Source of the DNA: Emmonsiellopsis sp. PD_33
Taxonomy: Eukaryota > Ascomycota > Eurotiomycetes > Onygenales > Ajellomycetaceae
Length of the DNA stretch: 51,644 nt
Assembly: GCA_032988165.1 (NCBI GenBank)
Contig: JANTQF010000248.1
Location: forward strand, 1-51,644
Direction: 5' to 3'
Part shown: piece after piece, positions 36,401 through 47,640 of the stretch
Layout of the letters: every line of letters starts with the position of its first letter
How positions within the stretch are numbered: the first letter of the stretch is position 1
The notes under the pieces: model-generated
Database searches by the model: none
Told to the model about the DNA's origin: nothing
Seen by the model: the letters and a program-made list of their open reading frames with translations, nothing else
Made by a program: the position numbers and the translations under genes

Positions 36401-37850
36401 GGCATGTAAGACTTTCTAGGATTCACAAATTTCTACTAATATTTCATTCAGGATTTTTCTGACATCATCCAACTACTAATCAACCTCACACATAAAGACC
36501 AGCAATTCCTATAATCTAAGGAGGCAGACAAGGCATTTATATGCCTTAAATAAATGTTTATCTCCATCTCAATGCTCATTACATTCAACCCTAACTATCT
36601 AATAGTGATTAAAATAAACTCTTTCAGTTACATTACAAGTAGTACTCTCATGCAATGGAATAATAAAGGCATCCTGCAACCCTGCACATTCATATCTAAG
36701 AAGCTCAGTCTTGTTAAAGTTAATTATAAGATTTATGATAAGGAACTCCTTACTATCATTTAATATCTAGAAGAATAGAACTTCAAACTTCATAGTGTGA
36801 AAAACTTTAAAATCATTATAAATTATAAGAACCTCTAATATTTCATAATAACTCATAAACTCTCTAAATATTAGATGTACTGGGCTGAATTTCTCAGCCA
36901 CTTTTATTTTACAATTTATTACTATCCTAGCATAGAGAACTCCATGGCCAACACCCTCTTCTAATATGAATAGAATATGCCTTCTAAAGACTCTAATACT
37001 TACTAGGCAAACTACAAACAGAGACTACTAAATTTATAGATTCTTAAAGAATTCAAAGCAACACCACATAGAGTAATACATGCCTTACCTATTACCCTAT
37101 CAATCATAACCACCTCATCCTTACTCCAGGGACTCTGGAACACTGCTGCTGCCTCTAACAAACATCTTCAAATAATAATCCAGATTATTTAAGATAAAGC
37201 TCATTATTTTCCATCTGAACTTCAGACTCATATTAACATCACTAAATGCTTCATAGACCCCAACTTCCAACTACACTTTTAGAGGAGATAGTAGGTTTCT
37301 AATTCAGAATCATTATATATTTAAATCATATAAGAAACTTACAATTCTCTGATGACCAGCCACCTAGACTGCAAAGTACTCTATTAAATTTTATTCTAAG
37401 ATTTCTACTAGCCTAACATGTCTCAGAGCATCTAACAGTTTACTCAGAACTGCAACATCTACTAATCCATTATTACCTGGTAGAACTACTATTAAGGTCT
37501 GCTTAAATCTCTCTCAATTCTTAAATATGTCTAACATAATATTACTATTAATTTTACAGTAGACCTTCTTATGAGTAACAGCTGTAAGAATATTCTTATC
37601 ATTATTAATTATTTCAGTAAAGATGTTATCCTCAAACCCTATATGAAGATGAATATACTCATAGTAGCTAAAGTCTTTCTTTAAAGTTTATTTTATTATT
37701 AGTATGATCTATCTTATATAATTATCTTAGATTATAGGACTCAGTTCATCAGAGCTATCTGGAGCTAAATCTATTAGCTCCTTAAGATTTTCTAATATCT
37801 CTTAATTATCTATCATCTTAAAACTAATAGCACTGATCAGCAAAAAATTT
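33436..37850 (+). mobile_element. Ty3/gypsy retrotransposon gag-pro-pol remnant
   Basis: Plus-strand frames read in order as gag (FQNFI..LTNKIDLIIK; YLKYYIKLHSIENNLFKIKA), a zinc knuckle at about 34,806-34,855 where two of three cysteine positions after the first have become Tyr or shifted (CINYNKSEHRAADYC), an aspartic protease (NAMVDSGC, about 35,081-35,105), and reverse transcriptase (GFIQVSNSPTGVFILFMKK; HYLLSLINETLK; NLFK*IVTLFSLTNIPSTF). The catalytic YLDD is YLNN at 36164-36175. RNase H (KIYDKELLTII) and integrase (YFSKDVILKP, 37,350-37,700) follow. Stops are mostly TAG where relatives have Trp or Gln. The N-terminal limit of gag is uncertain. Confidence 0.9.
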
Positions 37851-38012
37851 TTTTTGCTCTACTTTAGTGTGCCAAGTCATCTAGCTCATGCATTAAAAGT
37901 ACTTGAGTCAGCTCTGAGCTGACTCTAAATCAGCACAAAAATCACAATCTTGCTTCTGTAGTCTCTGAACTTTAAGCAATCTGCATGTAGGCCTCACACC
38001 TCTCTAGTATTA

Positions 38013-38339
38013 TGTAGGATGTTGACTGTCCCCATGTTGCCTTAAAGTAATTTTGTGCATGAAGGAAGAACCCCAATACATCTTGTATATGCCTTATTAT
38101 GTGTCCTTCCTCAATATTGGTGTGTGCATGAAGGGAGAACCCTGATGCATCTCATGCATACCTTATTACATATTCTTTCTCAGTGTTAGTATGGGTTAGA
38201 AGGCAAGGCTCCAATAGATTATATATATATATATGTAATTAATTATGTATGTAATTGCTATTACTACATTATATAAATACATTATTATTAACTAACTACT
38301 CTGCCTGCTTCATGCATCTGGATTTCACACAATCTTACA
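38013..38339 (+). repeat. Probable 3' LTR of the gypsy element
   Basis: Follows the integrase region, begins TGTAGGATGTTG and ends CACAATCTTACA, which are imperfect inverted ends of the usual TG..CA type. Inside are two tandem copies of about 70 bases (38,052-38,122 and 38,123-38,192, each with GCATGAAGG-GAGAACCC) and a shortened third, then a TA microsatellite at 38,220-38,235. No matching 5' LTR was found upstream of 33,436. Confidence 0.55.
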
Positions 38340-39104
38340 TCTTCATCTATTAGTATGCCTTACATGTTGTGATAAGCTAACCACCTTCATGGTCATCCAT
38401 GCTATTACCCTGATTACAAGTTCATGGCAATGAATCTAAGTGGGCTGACCCTGCCATTCTTTACTCTTACCACTATTATTTGCTATTATCATCATTATTA
38501 GCTATTATCTTCATTATTTGCTCATACTGCCATCATTAGCCATCTGCCATTATTTGCTATTATTGCCCATTAACCTTATTAGAGCCATCCACACTGTGAA
38601 ATATGAGTACAATGAGATACAATATTCAGTAATATCTTATAAAATGTGGACATACTCTATCCATCAGCAGAATTGCCTACTTAATAGCTTGAATAGAAAG
38701 TAGATTATCTGGACATCTAGTTTTCCTTTTATAGCCTTCCTCCTCAAGGCCCTAAATGGGTTATAGGGCAAGATTGCTTTGATTAGTATACTTCCATATC
38801 TCATCAGAAATATAGAAGTATACTGATCAAAAGAACCTTACCCCTGAACCCACTCTGAGCTGACTCTATTCCTAGACACAAGTTACAGCATATTGAGCTG
38901 AGAAACCATGTAGGGGTCAACTATCCAAGAGAGGATCAAAATTAATGGTGATGATGGTCATTATTGATCATCTACTACTACCATTATGTGCTGTTGCTGT
39001 CATTATTAGTAGTTATTATCATTATTTGCTATTGCTATTATTGTTGGTAGTCTCATGGGCACAGGTGCATACTATACATTGCTTTGGAAGATATCAGGAA
39101 GTTC
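38340..39104. other. Spacer with imperfect CATTATTTGCTATT-type repeats
   Basis: Non-coding, CpG-depleted. It has several imperfect copies of a CATTATTTGCTATTATTG-like motif (38,460-38,570; 38,960-39,050) that recurs up to 41.4 kb. The inverted repeat at 38,779-38,830 is listed separately. Confidence 0.5.
38779..38830. repeat. Inverted repeat / hairpin
   Basis: Arms of about 22 bases, TTGATTAGTATACTTCCATA and its near-complement ending GAAGTATACTGATCAA, are separated by a short loop. Could be the fused ends of a small inverted-repeat element or a chance palindrome that survived mutation. Confidence 0.5.
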
Positions 39105-39385
39105 AGATAGCATATCATGAAGTGAGGGCAAGAAAAAGAGCCACCTAAATAGCATACTATGAAGTGAGGGCAAAAAAAAGATAGTATATTATGAAGTAAG
39201 AGCAAGAAAAAGGGCTACCTGAACAGCATGCCATGAAGTGAGAGCAAGAAAAAGACAGTATGCTATGAAATGAGAGTGAGAAAAAGGGCTGCCCAGATAG
39301 TATGCTACAAAGTAAGAATAAGAAAAAGAGCCACCTAGACAATATATTATAAAGTAAGGGTGAGAAAAAGGGCCATTGAAAAGGA
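39105..39385. repeat. Tandem array with alternating 42- and 32-base units
   Basis: Seven units anchored on ATGAAGTGAG or a variant at 39117, 39159, 39191, 39233, 39265, 39307 and 39349. Spacings are 42, 32, 42, 32, 42, 42. Each unit has a GCAAGAAAAAG segment; long units also have GGGCTACCTGAACAG or a variant. The higher-order period is 74 bases with one short unit lost. Confidence 0.85.
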
Positions 39386-39426
39386 GTAGAAAGAGTTGCA
39401 GAAAGAAATGAAGCCTGCTTTTTAAT

Positions 39427-39835
39427 AGTGATGGCTATTATTATTAGTTGTCTGCTACTACTATTATGTGCCATTGCTGTCATTATTGGCAGTTGTTACT
39501 ATTATTTACTGTTGCTGTTATTATTAGTCATCTTATGAGTACAGATACACATCTCATGTTGTATTGAATTGTCTTTATTATCTGTCACTATCATTATATA
39601 CTATTACTATTATTATTAGTTATCTTATAGGTGCAGGCATGCATTGCATGTTGCATTGAATCATCTTTATTATCCACTACTATCATTATGTGCTGTTGCT
39701 GTCATTATTGATAGTTGTTGCTATTATTTACTATTACTGTTATTATTAGTTATCTCATGGGTGTAGGTGCATGTTGCATGTTGCTTTAAATTATCTTTAT
39801 TATTATCTATTAGAATGAGGTATAAAATCCCAAGT
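39427..39835. repeat. Imperfect tandem repeats of about 95-150 bases
   Basis: Three successive units share TATTATTAGTTATCT, a GGTGCAGGTGCAT-like stretch, GCATGTTGCATTGAAT or a variant, and end in CTTTATTATC. A related copy lies at about 38,945-39,090. Divergent, so limits are approximate. Confidence 0.6.
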
Positions 39836-41021
39836 GGTGAGATACCTAATTATTATCTAAAAGGCTGATAATCTTAATCTTACACCTACTATAATTTAGT
39901 ATAGAGGTAACTTCAACATTAGAATCCTCTTTCTTAATAGATAAGTTACTAGCCCCTCAGCTCTTTTTGTGTTTTGAAGTTTAAATCACAGATAAAGTGG
40001 TATTACTTCTTTTATACTTAACTGCCTGTGCATACTCCTACTTAACTGTTACCTTATGCTAGTTGTAAGTTATATACTAGGGTTTTTTTGAATAATCTAG
40101 CATCTGTAGCTGACAGTAAACTTTTCACCTGGAAATATTTGCTGTTGCTGTCATCATTAGCTGTTAGCTGCTGCCACTATGTGTTATTACTGTCATAATT
40201 TGTAGTTAGCTGTTGTTGCTATTATTTGCTGTTGCTGTCATTATTAGTTGTTAGTCATTATTATCTTTATTTACTCTTACTATTATATGCTAAATAAAGA
40301 TATAGAAGCCAAGCTAATATAATTTCATAATCCCATGAATGAACTAACAACCTAATGCTAATACTAATAATGTGGAGAGACAGTAGTCTAAAATTCAAAA
40401 GAGGAAATAAATTAGTAGTGAATGAGGATGAAATAGAATCCACACAGAAGGCAAGTAACATATAGATATGTAGAGAATGTCAGAATTAATAAAGATGATT
40501 AAAGAGACTATTAAAATAATAGTTGACCTCATACAATCAGTGATTATAGGCCTTAAACTCAGAGATCAATCAAGTGGATGTAGCAGATAAAATGAAGATA
40601 GGCTATACCAGTACAGTCAACAGAGCTGCCTCATGCACTCACTCAAATAGGATCTCAAATAACCACTGAAGGTAATAAGAAAATAGAAGAACTGAAGGCC
40701 AGGCAGGGCCTAAAAGACAGTAGAAAATACTCATTAGAATGAGAGATAAATATAATAATAGTATAGAAGTAAGATATATATGGTGAAGAGGCAGAAGATA
40801 TAGAATGATGAGGATAGAATGAAAAGAGAAGATTGAAGTAGAGAGATTAAATCAAGTGACTCACTATATGATCAAAAGGTAGTAAGTAAAACTATGCTAA
40901 AATATGCAGATTTTCCTCACTGCTAATAGTATTCTATAACCCAACCTACTTCATACATATTTAATAGTCAGCTGTCATTGCCATTATTTGCTGTTGCTGC
41001 TATAGTTAGTAGTTATTATCA
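39836..41021. other. CpG-depleted spacer without recognised gene
   Basis: Contains more divergent copies of the CTGTTGCTGTCATTATTAG motif at about 40,138-40,260 and purine-rich unique sequence at 40,400-40,900. No protein family could be read on either strand. Confidence 0.5.
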
Positions 41022-41415
41022 TTATTTGCTATTACTATCATTATTAGCTGTTAGTTATTAGCCACTGCCATTATAAGCTATTATTATTATAATTAGTAGT
41101 TAGCTATTATTATCATTATTTGCTGTTACTATCATCATTGGCTGTTGGCTGTTAGCTACTACTATTATATGCTATTACTATTATAGTTGATAGTTAACTA
41201 TTATTATCATTATTTGCTGTTACTATCATCATTGACTATTAGCTGTTAGCTACTGCCATTATGTGCTATTACTATTATAGTTGGTAGTTAGCTATTATTA
41301 CCATTATTTGCTATTACTGTCATTGTTAGCTGTTAGCTGTTAGTCACTGCCATTATATACTATTACTATCATAGTTAATAGTTAGCTATTATTATCATTA
41401 TTTACTGTTGCTGCC
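41022..41415. repeat. 94-base tandem array, about four copies
   Basis: The TTATTTGCTGTTACT-type start recurs at 41022, 41116, 41210, 41304 and 41398, exactly 94 bases apart, with TAGCTGTTAGCTACTGCC and TATAGTTGATAGTTA segments at fixed places in each unit. A more divergent partial copy precedes it at about 40,984. Confidence 0.9.
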
Positions 41416-41846
41416 ATCATTCCTAATTAGCCTTCACTGTTGCTGCTATTACTGTTATTATTCATTATCACTCAAGTATAATATTTAATGCTTGGATTAT
41501 CTCTTTCTTGAAACTAAGGAGTATACTGGCATTAGGGGATGCTAAATACTTAAGAAGTGGTGCAACATTGAGAACACCTACTAGAAGAACTCAGACTTGG
41601 TAGATTTAAGCATTCAGAACAGATTCATCTTTATTATCCTAGTAATATATGATTGAGAATGCTATTTTCTCATCTACATTATTAAGAGCTATTCTATAGA
41701 TCAATATAGCTTTATAGTCTATAGTAATGTGATCTTTCATATCACTAAAATTTTCCTTCAATATCATCTTACACATCTATTTCAGCTTTCTGCTAGAAGG
41801 TAGCTCTTTTAGTGGTTCTTATTTGCCATTTAGAACCCTGCTTGAA
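41416..41846. other. CpG-depleted spacer between the 94-base array and the 185-base repeat
   Basis: Unassigned. A plus-strand reading from 41,520 to 41,830 gives protein-like text but no family I can name. Confidence 0.4.
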
Positions 41847-42489
41847 CTAGATGCCTTCAGTGCCAGTGCTAGTGCTACTTGACTCTGACATGCTAATATT
41901 ATTATTACTATCAGAATTATATTGTAGGTCCTGGTAGTTGCTAATGATGAAGTTATGACTACTGACATTTCCTCTATATTTGGAAATACTCTCTATATAG
42001 CTGCCATGATTTAGAAGGCAGAAGATTCTCATTGAGTAGAGTAGATTATTATTCCTATGCTACTTAACTCTAATATGCCAGTATCATTATTGCTATCAGA
42101 GTCATATTGTAGGTCCTGATGGTTACTAATGGTGAAGTTATAACTACTAATATTTCCTCTGTATTTAGAAATGCTCTTCATGTGGCTGCCATGGTCTAGA
42201 AGGCAGAAGGTTCTCATTGAGTAGAGTAGGTTATCACCTCTATGCTACTTAACTCTGACATACTAGCATCATTGTTGCTATCAGAGTTGTATTGTAGGTC
42301 CTGGCAGTTGCTGATGATGAAATTATAACTACTGATATTTCCTCTATATTTAGAAATGCTCTTCATGTGGGTGCTATGACATAAAGTCTGAGAAAGCAAA
42401 TTTCTTGTATTACTTCTTAATCTTCTGAATCTTAGCAGCACCATGAAAGCCACCACATCCTGCATGTTAATACTATTATTAGCTGTCAC
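41847..42489 (-). repeat. Three tandem copies of about 185 bases, each with an open minus-strand frame
   Basis: Minus-strand frames at 41847-42032, 42029-42217 and 42214-42489 encode related peptides with the shared core SISKYRGN(I/V)SS(Y/H)NF and QDLQY(N/D)SDSNN. Each copy ends in a TGA that overlaps the ATG of the next (ATGA). The copies are 182 to 185 bases apart, so they are not in one frame. Function unknown; the repeat may be part of a protein that carried the motif in tandem. Confidence 0.7.
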
Positions 42490-43099
42490 TTTTATTGTTG
42501 GCTGTCATCTCAATCATTCACTATTAGAGCCACTCTATTTACTCTGTTAATTAATTGAGTGAATCCAAAGAGTAATACTTCTATGACTTACTTATTAAAT
42601 CATTATCCTCCCATGCCTGCCTTTCTCAGCCTTTTTTCCCATATATCTACCTGCTTTCTTGCCAAACTCATAAAGTTAGAATGGTAGATAGTATTATATT
42701 AGTTCTAATTAATATAATAATTGATGAAGTATACTAGCTGTTGACTCTACTTTAATGAGAAAAACTTTGAAATTATATGGGCACTTCAAACCATATATTT
42801 TAAAGAGTAGAACTGTTGATTGATCAGATACTATCTTTTAATTTGTCTAACTCAGAGCAGGCTCCTCAATCTCAAGCATACTAGTAATTTCATATGGAAG
42901 TCCAGTTGATCCTCCATAAAGCTGAAAAACATTAATGAAGGCACCTGTGTATATAACACTTTATGAAGAATCCTCATCATAAACCTCCTATATATAATCT
43001 TTGACTGTAAGAATGACCTTAAGGTGTCCAACTCTCTATTCATTCATGAGAGACTATTAATCTGCCTTCTTCTTCTGAACCCAGATATGATCCTTATGC
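42490..43099. other. Unassigned sequence downstream of the Plavaka remnant
   Basis: CpG-depleted. A 63-codon minus-strand open frame (42,852-43,043) may be the end of the transposase reading or unrelated. No domain recognised. Confidence 0.4.
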
Positions 43100-45270
43100 C
43101 AGCCCTCCCCTTCCTCCTACTTGAGACTACATCTAATCAGCTCCTATTTCAGTTTATCTTCTTTTACTAGCTCATATCCATCAATTCACCAACAGAATAT
43201 TAACCTATGAAGCTGCATGATATACTCATCCACCTATGAAAGATCTGACTCTAGATGATCAATCACAGTTTCAGAGCTTTCTATATCATCATGTTTCTTT
43301 TGTATCTCCTGTATAAACACTGCAAATACCTCTTAAAGACTGTTTAACTACAGTTGCTGATATAGACTTCCAAAGTGTATTTTATCCCATGGAAGGCCCC
43401 TCTCCTTTACTTTCTTGTACCTATAGGCTACCAGATTAAGAGCTGTGCTGGGCTTGCTGACCTTGACATTAATGAAAGTGTCAAGTTTACTTGGAGAACT
43501 AGCTGTTTGCATGTAGGCCTTAATGCTGTGCTGAAGAGTCTGACAGTTAACTTGATATATAATATATCTAATAATTTGAACCTCAAACCTATTATGCTCA
43601 TTACACTTATTTATTCAACTAAATGGCTCCTTCACTAAATATTTATAAGCACTCTCTAAGCTACTTGTATCCACACTATTAGTAGTTCCCATTAATTAAA
43701 TAAAATCAACATAGTATTAAATAACATGAAACTTTAGGAAGTTAAAGTGGCTGTCCTTTCAGTATTTACTGAAGACATACTTTAACTTGTTAATTTAATA
43801 TAGTGTAGTTTCCATGTACTCTAGAGTTTTATCATCATAAGATTGATAGTCAGCAAGCATTCAGAAGTTCATAATTACCTGTAAGAAAAGAATTATAGCA
43901 TCTGCCTCCAGACCTTTAATCAAGAGTGTAATGACAGAGATCAGCTATTGCATCAGAGTCTCCTATTTGACCTCAGTTCATTACTTAACCTCACTAAAGT
44001 TCTTTTGAAATATCTTTAGCCCAGTAAACCTAGGAACCAGCTTCAACTACTCATCTAGTTACTTTATACCACCCAAATCCTCTATTAACACAGTCATTGT
44101 AGAATCAGTCTGTCTTCTCTTATAAATAGTATCCTTCAGGTGCTCTCTACACCAGGTCAGCAGATGATCAAGCAACTCTTTAAGCAACTAGTATAGGGAA
44201 TCAAGCATTATTACTGTATGAATATTAGTGAATTTATGGCTTCAGGTAAAGTTAGATATAGGATGAACATTCATATTAGCATTAATTTTATCTCTTTCCA
44301 GTTATTGAATAATATCTTTCATATATTCATGTATTTACAATGATCATCTAGTTCATAGATTCTTATATTCTTTGGGGGAGACCTAGCATATCATACAGTG
44401 TGAGTCACTCTTAACTTCTATAAGAATAATCTGTTCTTCATAGTTAGCCATCAATTCAGTAATAATGGGAAAACACTTCTAGTAGCATCTATTAGCATAA
44501 AGAATAATAGTACCATCAACTGAAAGTTTTTCAACTACTTATGAAGCTATCAGCTTTATTTCCAATACATTACTTAAGGCTCTTTAGGATGACTCACATT
44601 CAAAAATCTATTTTATAACTATATGATAGATAGTTACTTTCATACCCCAATCCTCCTTCATCTTGATAATGGGCAGAAACCCAATCAGGATCAAACTAGA
44701 GACACCTTGTTTTCATTGCACATGACTGTTCAGATTCCTAATTGTCATATAAATTGGCCAGGCAGACAAATCATCATGATGTTGAATTAGAACTATTTTA
44801 TCAACAGTAATAAGTAATAGTATAACTATGACCTCATCCTTAAATTTCTCCTGGGTATTCTACCACCAATCTGCAGTGTGTACCTTGATGTATACTCAAT
44901 GATTCTTTTGATTGAATACTTGTATGAGCACATAGATAAGATGTTCCTTGAAAGCTTTATATCCAAGTAGAAAGGAGATAATAGGTAGAACATCCTAATA
45001 GTAGAATTAGTATTCATCAGTAGAACTATCATTGATTGTACTATCTACTATTATAATCTCTACTCTTCAATTCTCTATTAGTATTCCCTGCTTAATAGCA
45101 TCAAGCTTGCATTGCCATTCATCCACACTACCAAAGCTCAACTGATTGCTCCAAGTTTTCAATGCAGGGGTTTTGAACCAGGCAGTTACATCTCCCTTTA
45201 TCATCTAGTTATTATTAAAGTATATTGCCAAGTCAAAGTCTTATTCATTTTTGAAGGGATAGAAGATGTT
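43100..45270 (-). mobile_element. Plavaka (CACTA-superfamily) transposase remnant
   Basis: Minus-strand translation with stops ignored matches the order of Plavaka-type transposases: FYPFKNEQDFDLAIYF near 45,240, IIIVDSTINDSSTDEY near 45,040, HHDDLSAWPIYMTI at about 44,738-44,780, LILIGFLPIIK at about 44,665-44,697, a DSHCMICYVSPKEYKNL Cys segment near 44,370, and PISNFTWSHKFTNIHTV near 44,230. Then LLDHLLTWCREHLKD, FTGLKIFQKNFSEVK near 44,010, IMNF*MLADYQSYDDKTLEY near 43,850, and HFNFLKFHV followed by SLESAYKYLVKEPFS near 43,640. Several TAG stops. Terminal inverted repeats were not found. Sequence from 42,490 to 43,100 on the same strand is open in places but not assignable. Confidence 0.75.
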
Positions 45271-45921
45271 ATCCTATATTCATCCATTTAAAGGTGAAGA
45301 TAGATCTGATGTCATTGCTAGTGATGTTTCAGCTAAGCATTTCAACTCTTACTTGTAGGTGACCATCTGTACTGTAGTTGCACTGAGGCAGCTCTCCTAT
45401 ACTAGAAATGATAGTATGATAACTGTAAATCTAGATGACCATGGCCCTACCTGCATGTTTAAGAGCTCTACTAGGGACTCAGAATTTATTAACATGGCTG
45501 TATTATTATCTCCATCAATTCATGATACATCATCAGAAGGGTTGAAGTTAACTGGCAATTAATATCAGTTATTACCTGGCATCAAATAACAGTTTAAACT
45601 TACCTTACATATGAATAGTTCTATCATCTTCCTGTATCCCTCCTCTCTGAATGCTATTTATAATAGATTCCAAGTCAATCTGGATGTGTTTTCTGCAGCA
45701 ATGGGACTCATGTCAATCAAGTCCACTTAGATTTGATGTCATAAACCTGCAACTATCATGAGGGCATAGGTGTCTGCCAGTAGTTTGTTTTTTACATATT
45801 ATATTTATAATTCAAAGCAATCTCTATGTGTATAGAAAAATTAATGTGAAATGATCAATGAAACTCCAAATCACAACATTCAGCAGATAGTGACTAATAA
45901 TCTCTACTAGTATGAATATTA
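45271..45921. other. Unassigned CpG-depleted sequence upstream of the Plavaka remnant
   Basis: Presumably the 5' part or promoter side of the transposon on the minus strand. A 67-codon plus-strand frame (45,359-45,562) has no recognisable features. Confidence 0.4.
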
Positions 45922-46440
45922 TGAATCATGTGGTGCTAACTAACAGCTAAATTTATAACTATAAATATTAGACTACTAAATTTATAAGTCACATGGTGTC
46001 AACCAACTGCTAAATTTGCAACAGCAAACATTAGATAGCTAAATTTATGAGTCATGTGATGCCAACTAACTGTTAAATTTACAATTATAAATGTTAGATC
46101 ATCAAATTTGCAAGTCACATGATGCTAATCAACTACCAAATTTGCAACCACAAATATTAGACAGCTAAATTTGCAAGTTATATGGTGCCAACCAACTGCT
46201 AAATTTACAACTATAAATATTGAACCACCAAATTTGTGAGTCATATAATGCCAACTAACTGCCAAATTTGCAACTACAAACATTAAACAGCTAAATTTGC
46301 AAGTCATGTGATGCCAACTAACCACTAAATTTACAACCATGAATGTTAGACTGCTAAATTTGTGAGTCACATAGTGCTAACTAACTGCTAAATTTACAAC
46401 TGTGAATGTTAGACCACCAAATTTGTAAGTTATCAATCAA
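45922..46440. repeat. 63-base minisatellite, about eight copies
   Basis: The GTCACATGGTG-type anchor recurs at 45988, 46051, 46114, 46177, 46240, 46303, 46366 and 46429, exactly 63 bases apart, with one more divergent copy before. Each unit also holds two CTAAATTTGCAA-like segments. As 63 is 21 codons, a minus-strand frame stays open for four units (46,125-46,370) and gives a 21-residue repeat with WHHMTCKFS. Confidence 0.93.
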
Positions 46441-46639
46441 CTGTGAAGATTCTTGGACTACTAACATTGCAAATCATGTTGGGCTGTGAATATTAGCTAG
46501 AGTAGAGTGCTACAGAAGTATATAACTTAGGGTGGAGTATTCAAAGGACAATTTAAAGGCAAGATGACTGTTGTTATTGCTTTGCAGCTACTAAATATAA
46601 AATTTAACTCAAACTGATTCTCAACCCTGTTCATCAACA
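46441..46639. other. Spacer between the 63-base array and the SNF2-like remnant
   Basis: About 200 bases of CpG-depleted sequence with no recognised content. Confidence 0.4.
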
Positions 46640-47544
46640 TCATACTAGAGTTATCACATCCTTCCTCTACTGCTTCTCCTGTGCTAATTGATCAGCTAAC
46701 TCATATAATGCTTGCATAGTGATTTTATTAAACTTCAGCTGCAAATTCTAATAATAAAGAATCCTCACTTCAATCTTCATGTCTTCACATACTATCTAAT
46801 AGTAGTAGGTCTTATCATTTTTCTAGCCTATTTAAGTAATTTAGCCTGTAGCCTGTTCTTCATCAGTCTACAGCCATTTAGGGGTCAATAGAACCAGATG
46901 GTGGGCTCTGACAAGTGTGAATCCCTGAGTGAGAATTTTTGGAGTAATAATAATAATAAGTAGGGTTTTCCCATTACAGTAGTTATATGATTCCTAATCA
47001 AAGTTAAACACATTAATTAGATCTTATCTGTTTGAGGCTGTTACACACCCATATAGCACTGTAATAGAATAATCAAGTTCCTCAAGGTGCTAGAATCCAG
47101 TTAGCTCACACTGTTATATCATGTAAATTCACAAGGGGTAAGTAAATATACCTCTTCTAAAATGGCAATAATGGCAGGTTCAGAGATAATTATCACTAAT
47201 TTCTCAGTGCAGCTAGCATAGTCTTGAGACATTGCTAGATCAGCCAGCAGCTTTTCAATGAACTTCACCTTTACCCTCTTGACAAGGTCCATAATAAAGG
47301 GGGAGTAGGGCATTAAAGATAAAGAAGTGTTCTTTTTTGATTGAGGTTTCCATACACTTTTATCATTCTTATCTTTCTCCACATTGAGTTCCTCATTAGT
47401 GAAATGAAACTCAGACCAACTATCATCAAAATCATTCTCATTCTCCTCATCTGAGTAACTCTTCTCACTCTTCTCATTTAAGTTATCTGAGTCATCTGAA
47501 TCCCCATTCTTGTTGATATCCACATTCTTAGGGTCATTATTGTT

Positions 47545-47640
47545 TTGGCATTCAATGTTATTTTGGAATTTGATGTTGTTTTGGGATTTAATGTTGTTTT
47601 GGGATTTGATGTTGTTTTGAGATTTGATATTATTTTAGAA
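47545..47640. repeat. 20-base tandem repeat, about five copies
   Basis: Units of the form GTTTTGGGATTTGATGTT, with A/G variation, repeat every 20 bases inside the SNF2-like remnant between two of its open segments. Confidence 0.85.

Noticed and set aside
43375..43638. An 87-codon plus-strand open frame
   Set aside because: Lies opposite the end of the Plavaka transposase reading; no own domain.
45922..46440. Regularly spaced repeat, considered as a CRISPR array
   Set aside because: Units are contiguous with no unique spacers, and the genome is fungal; it is a minisatellite.
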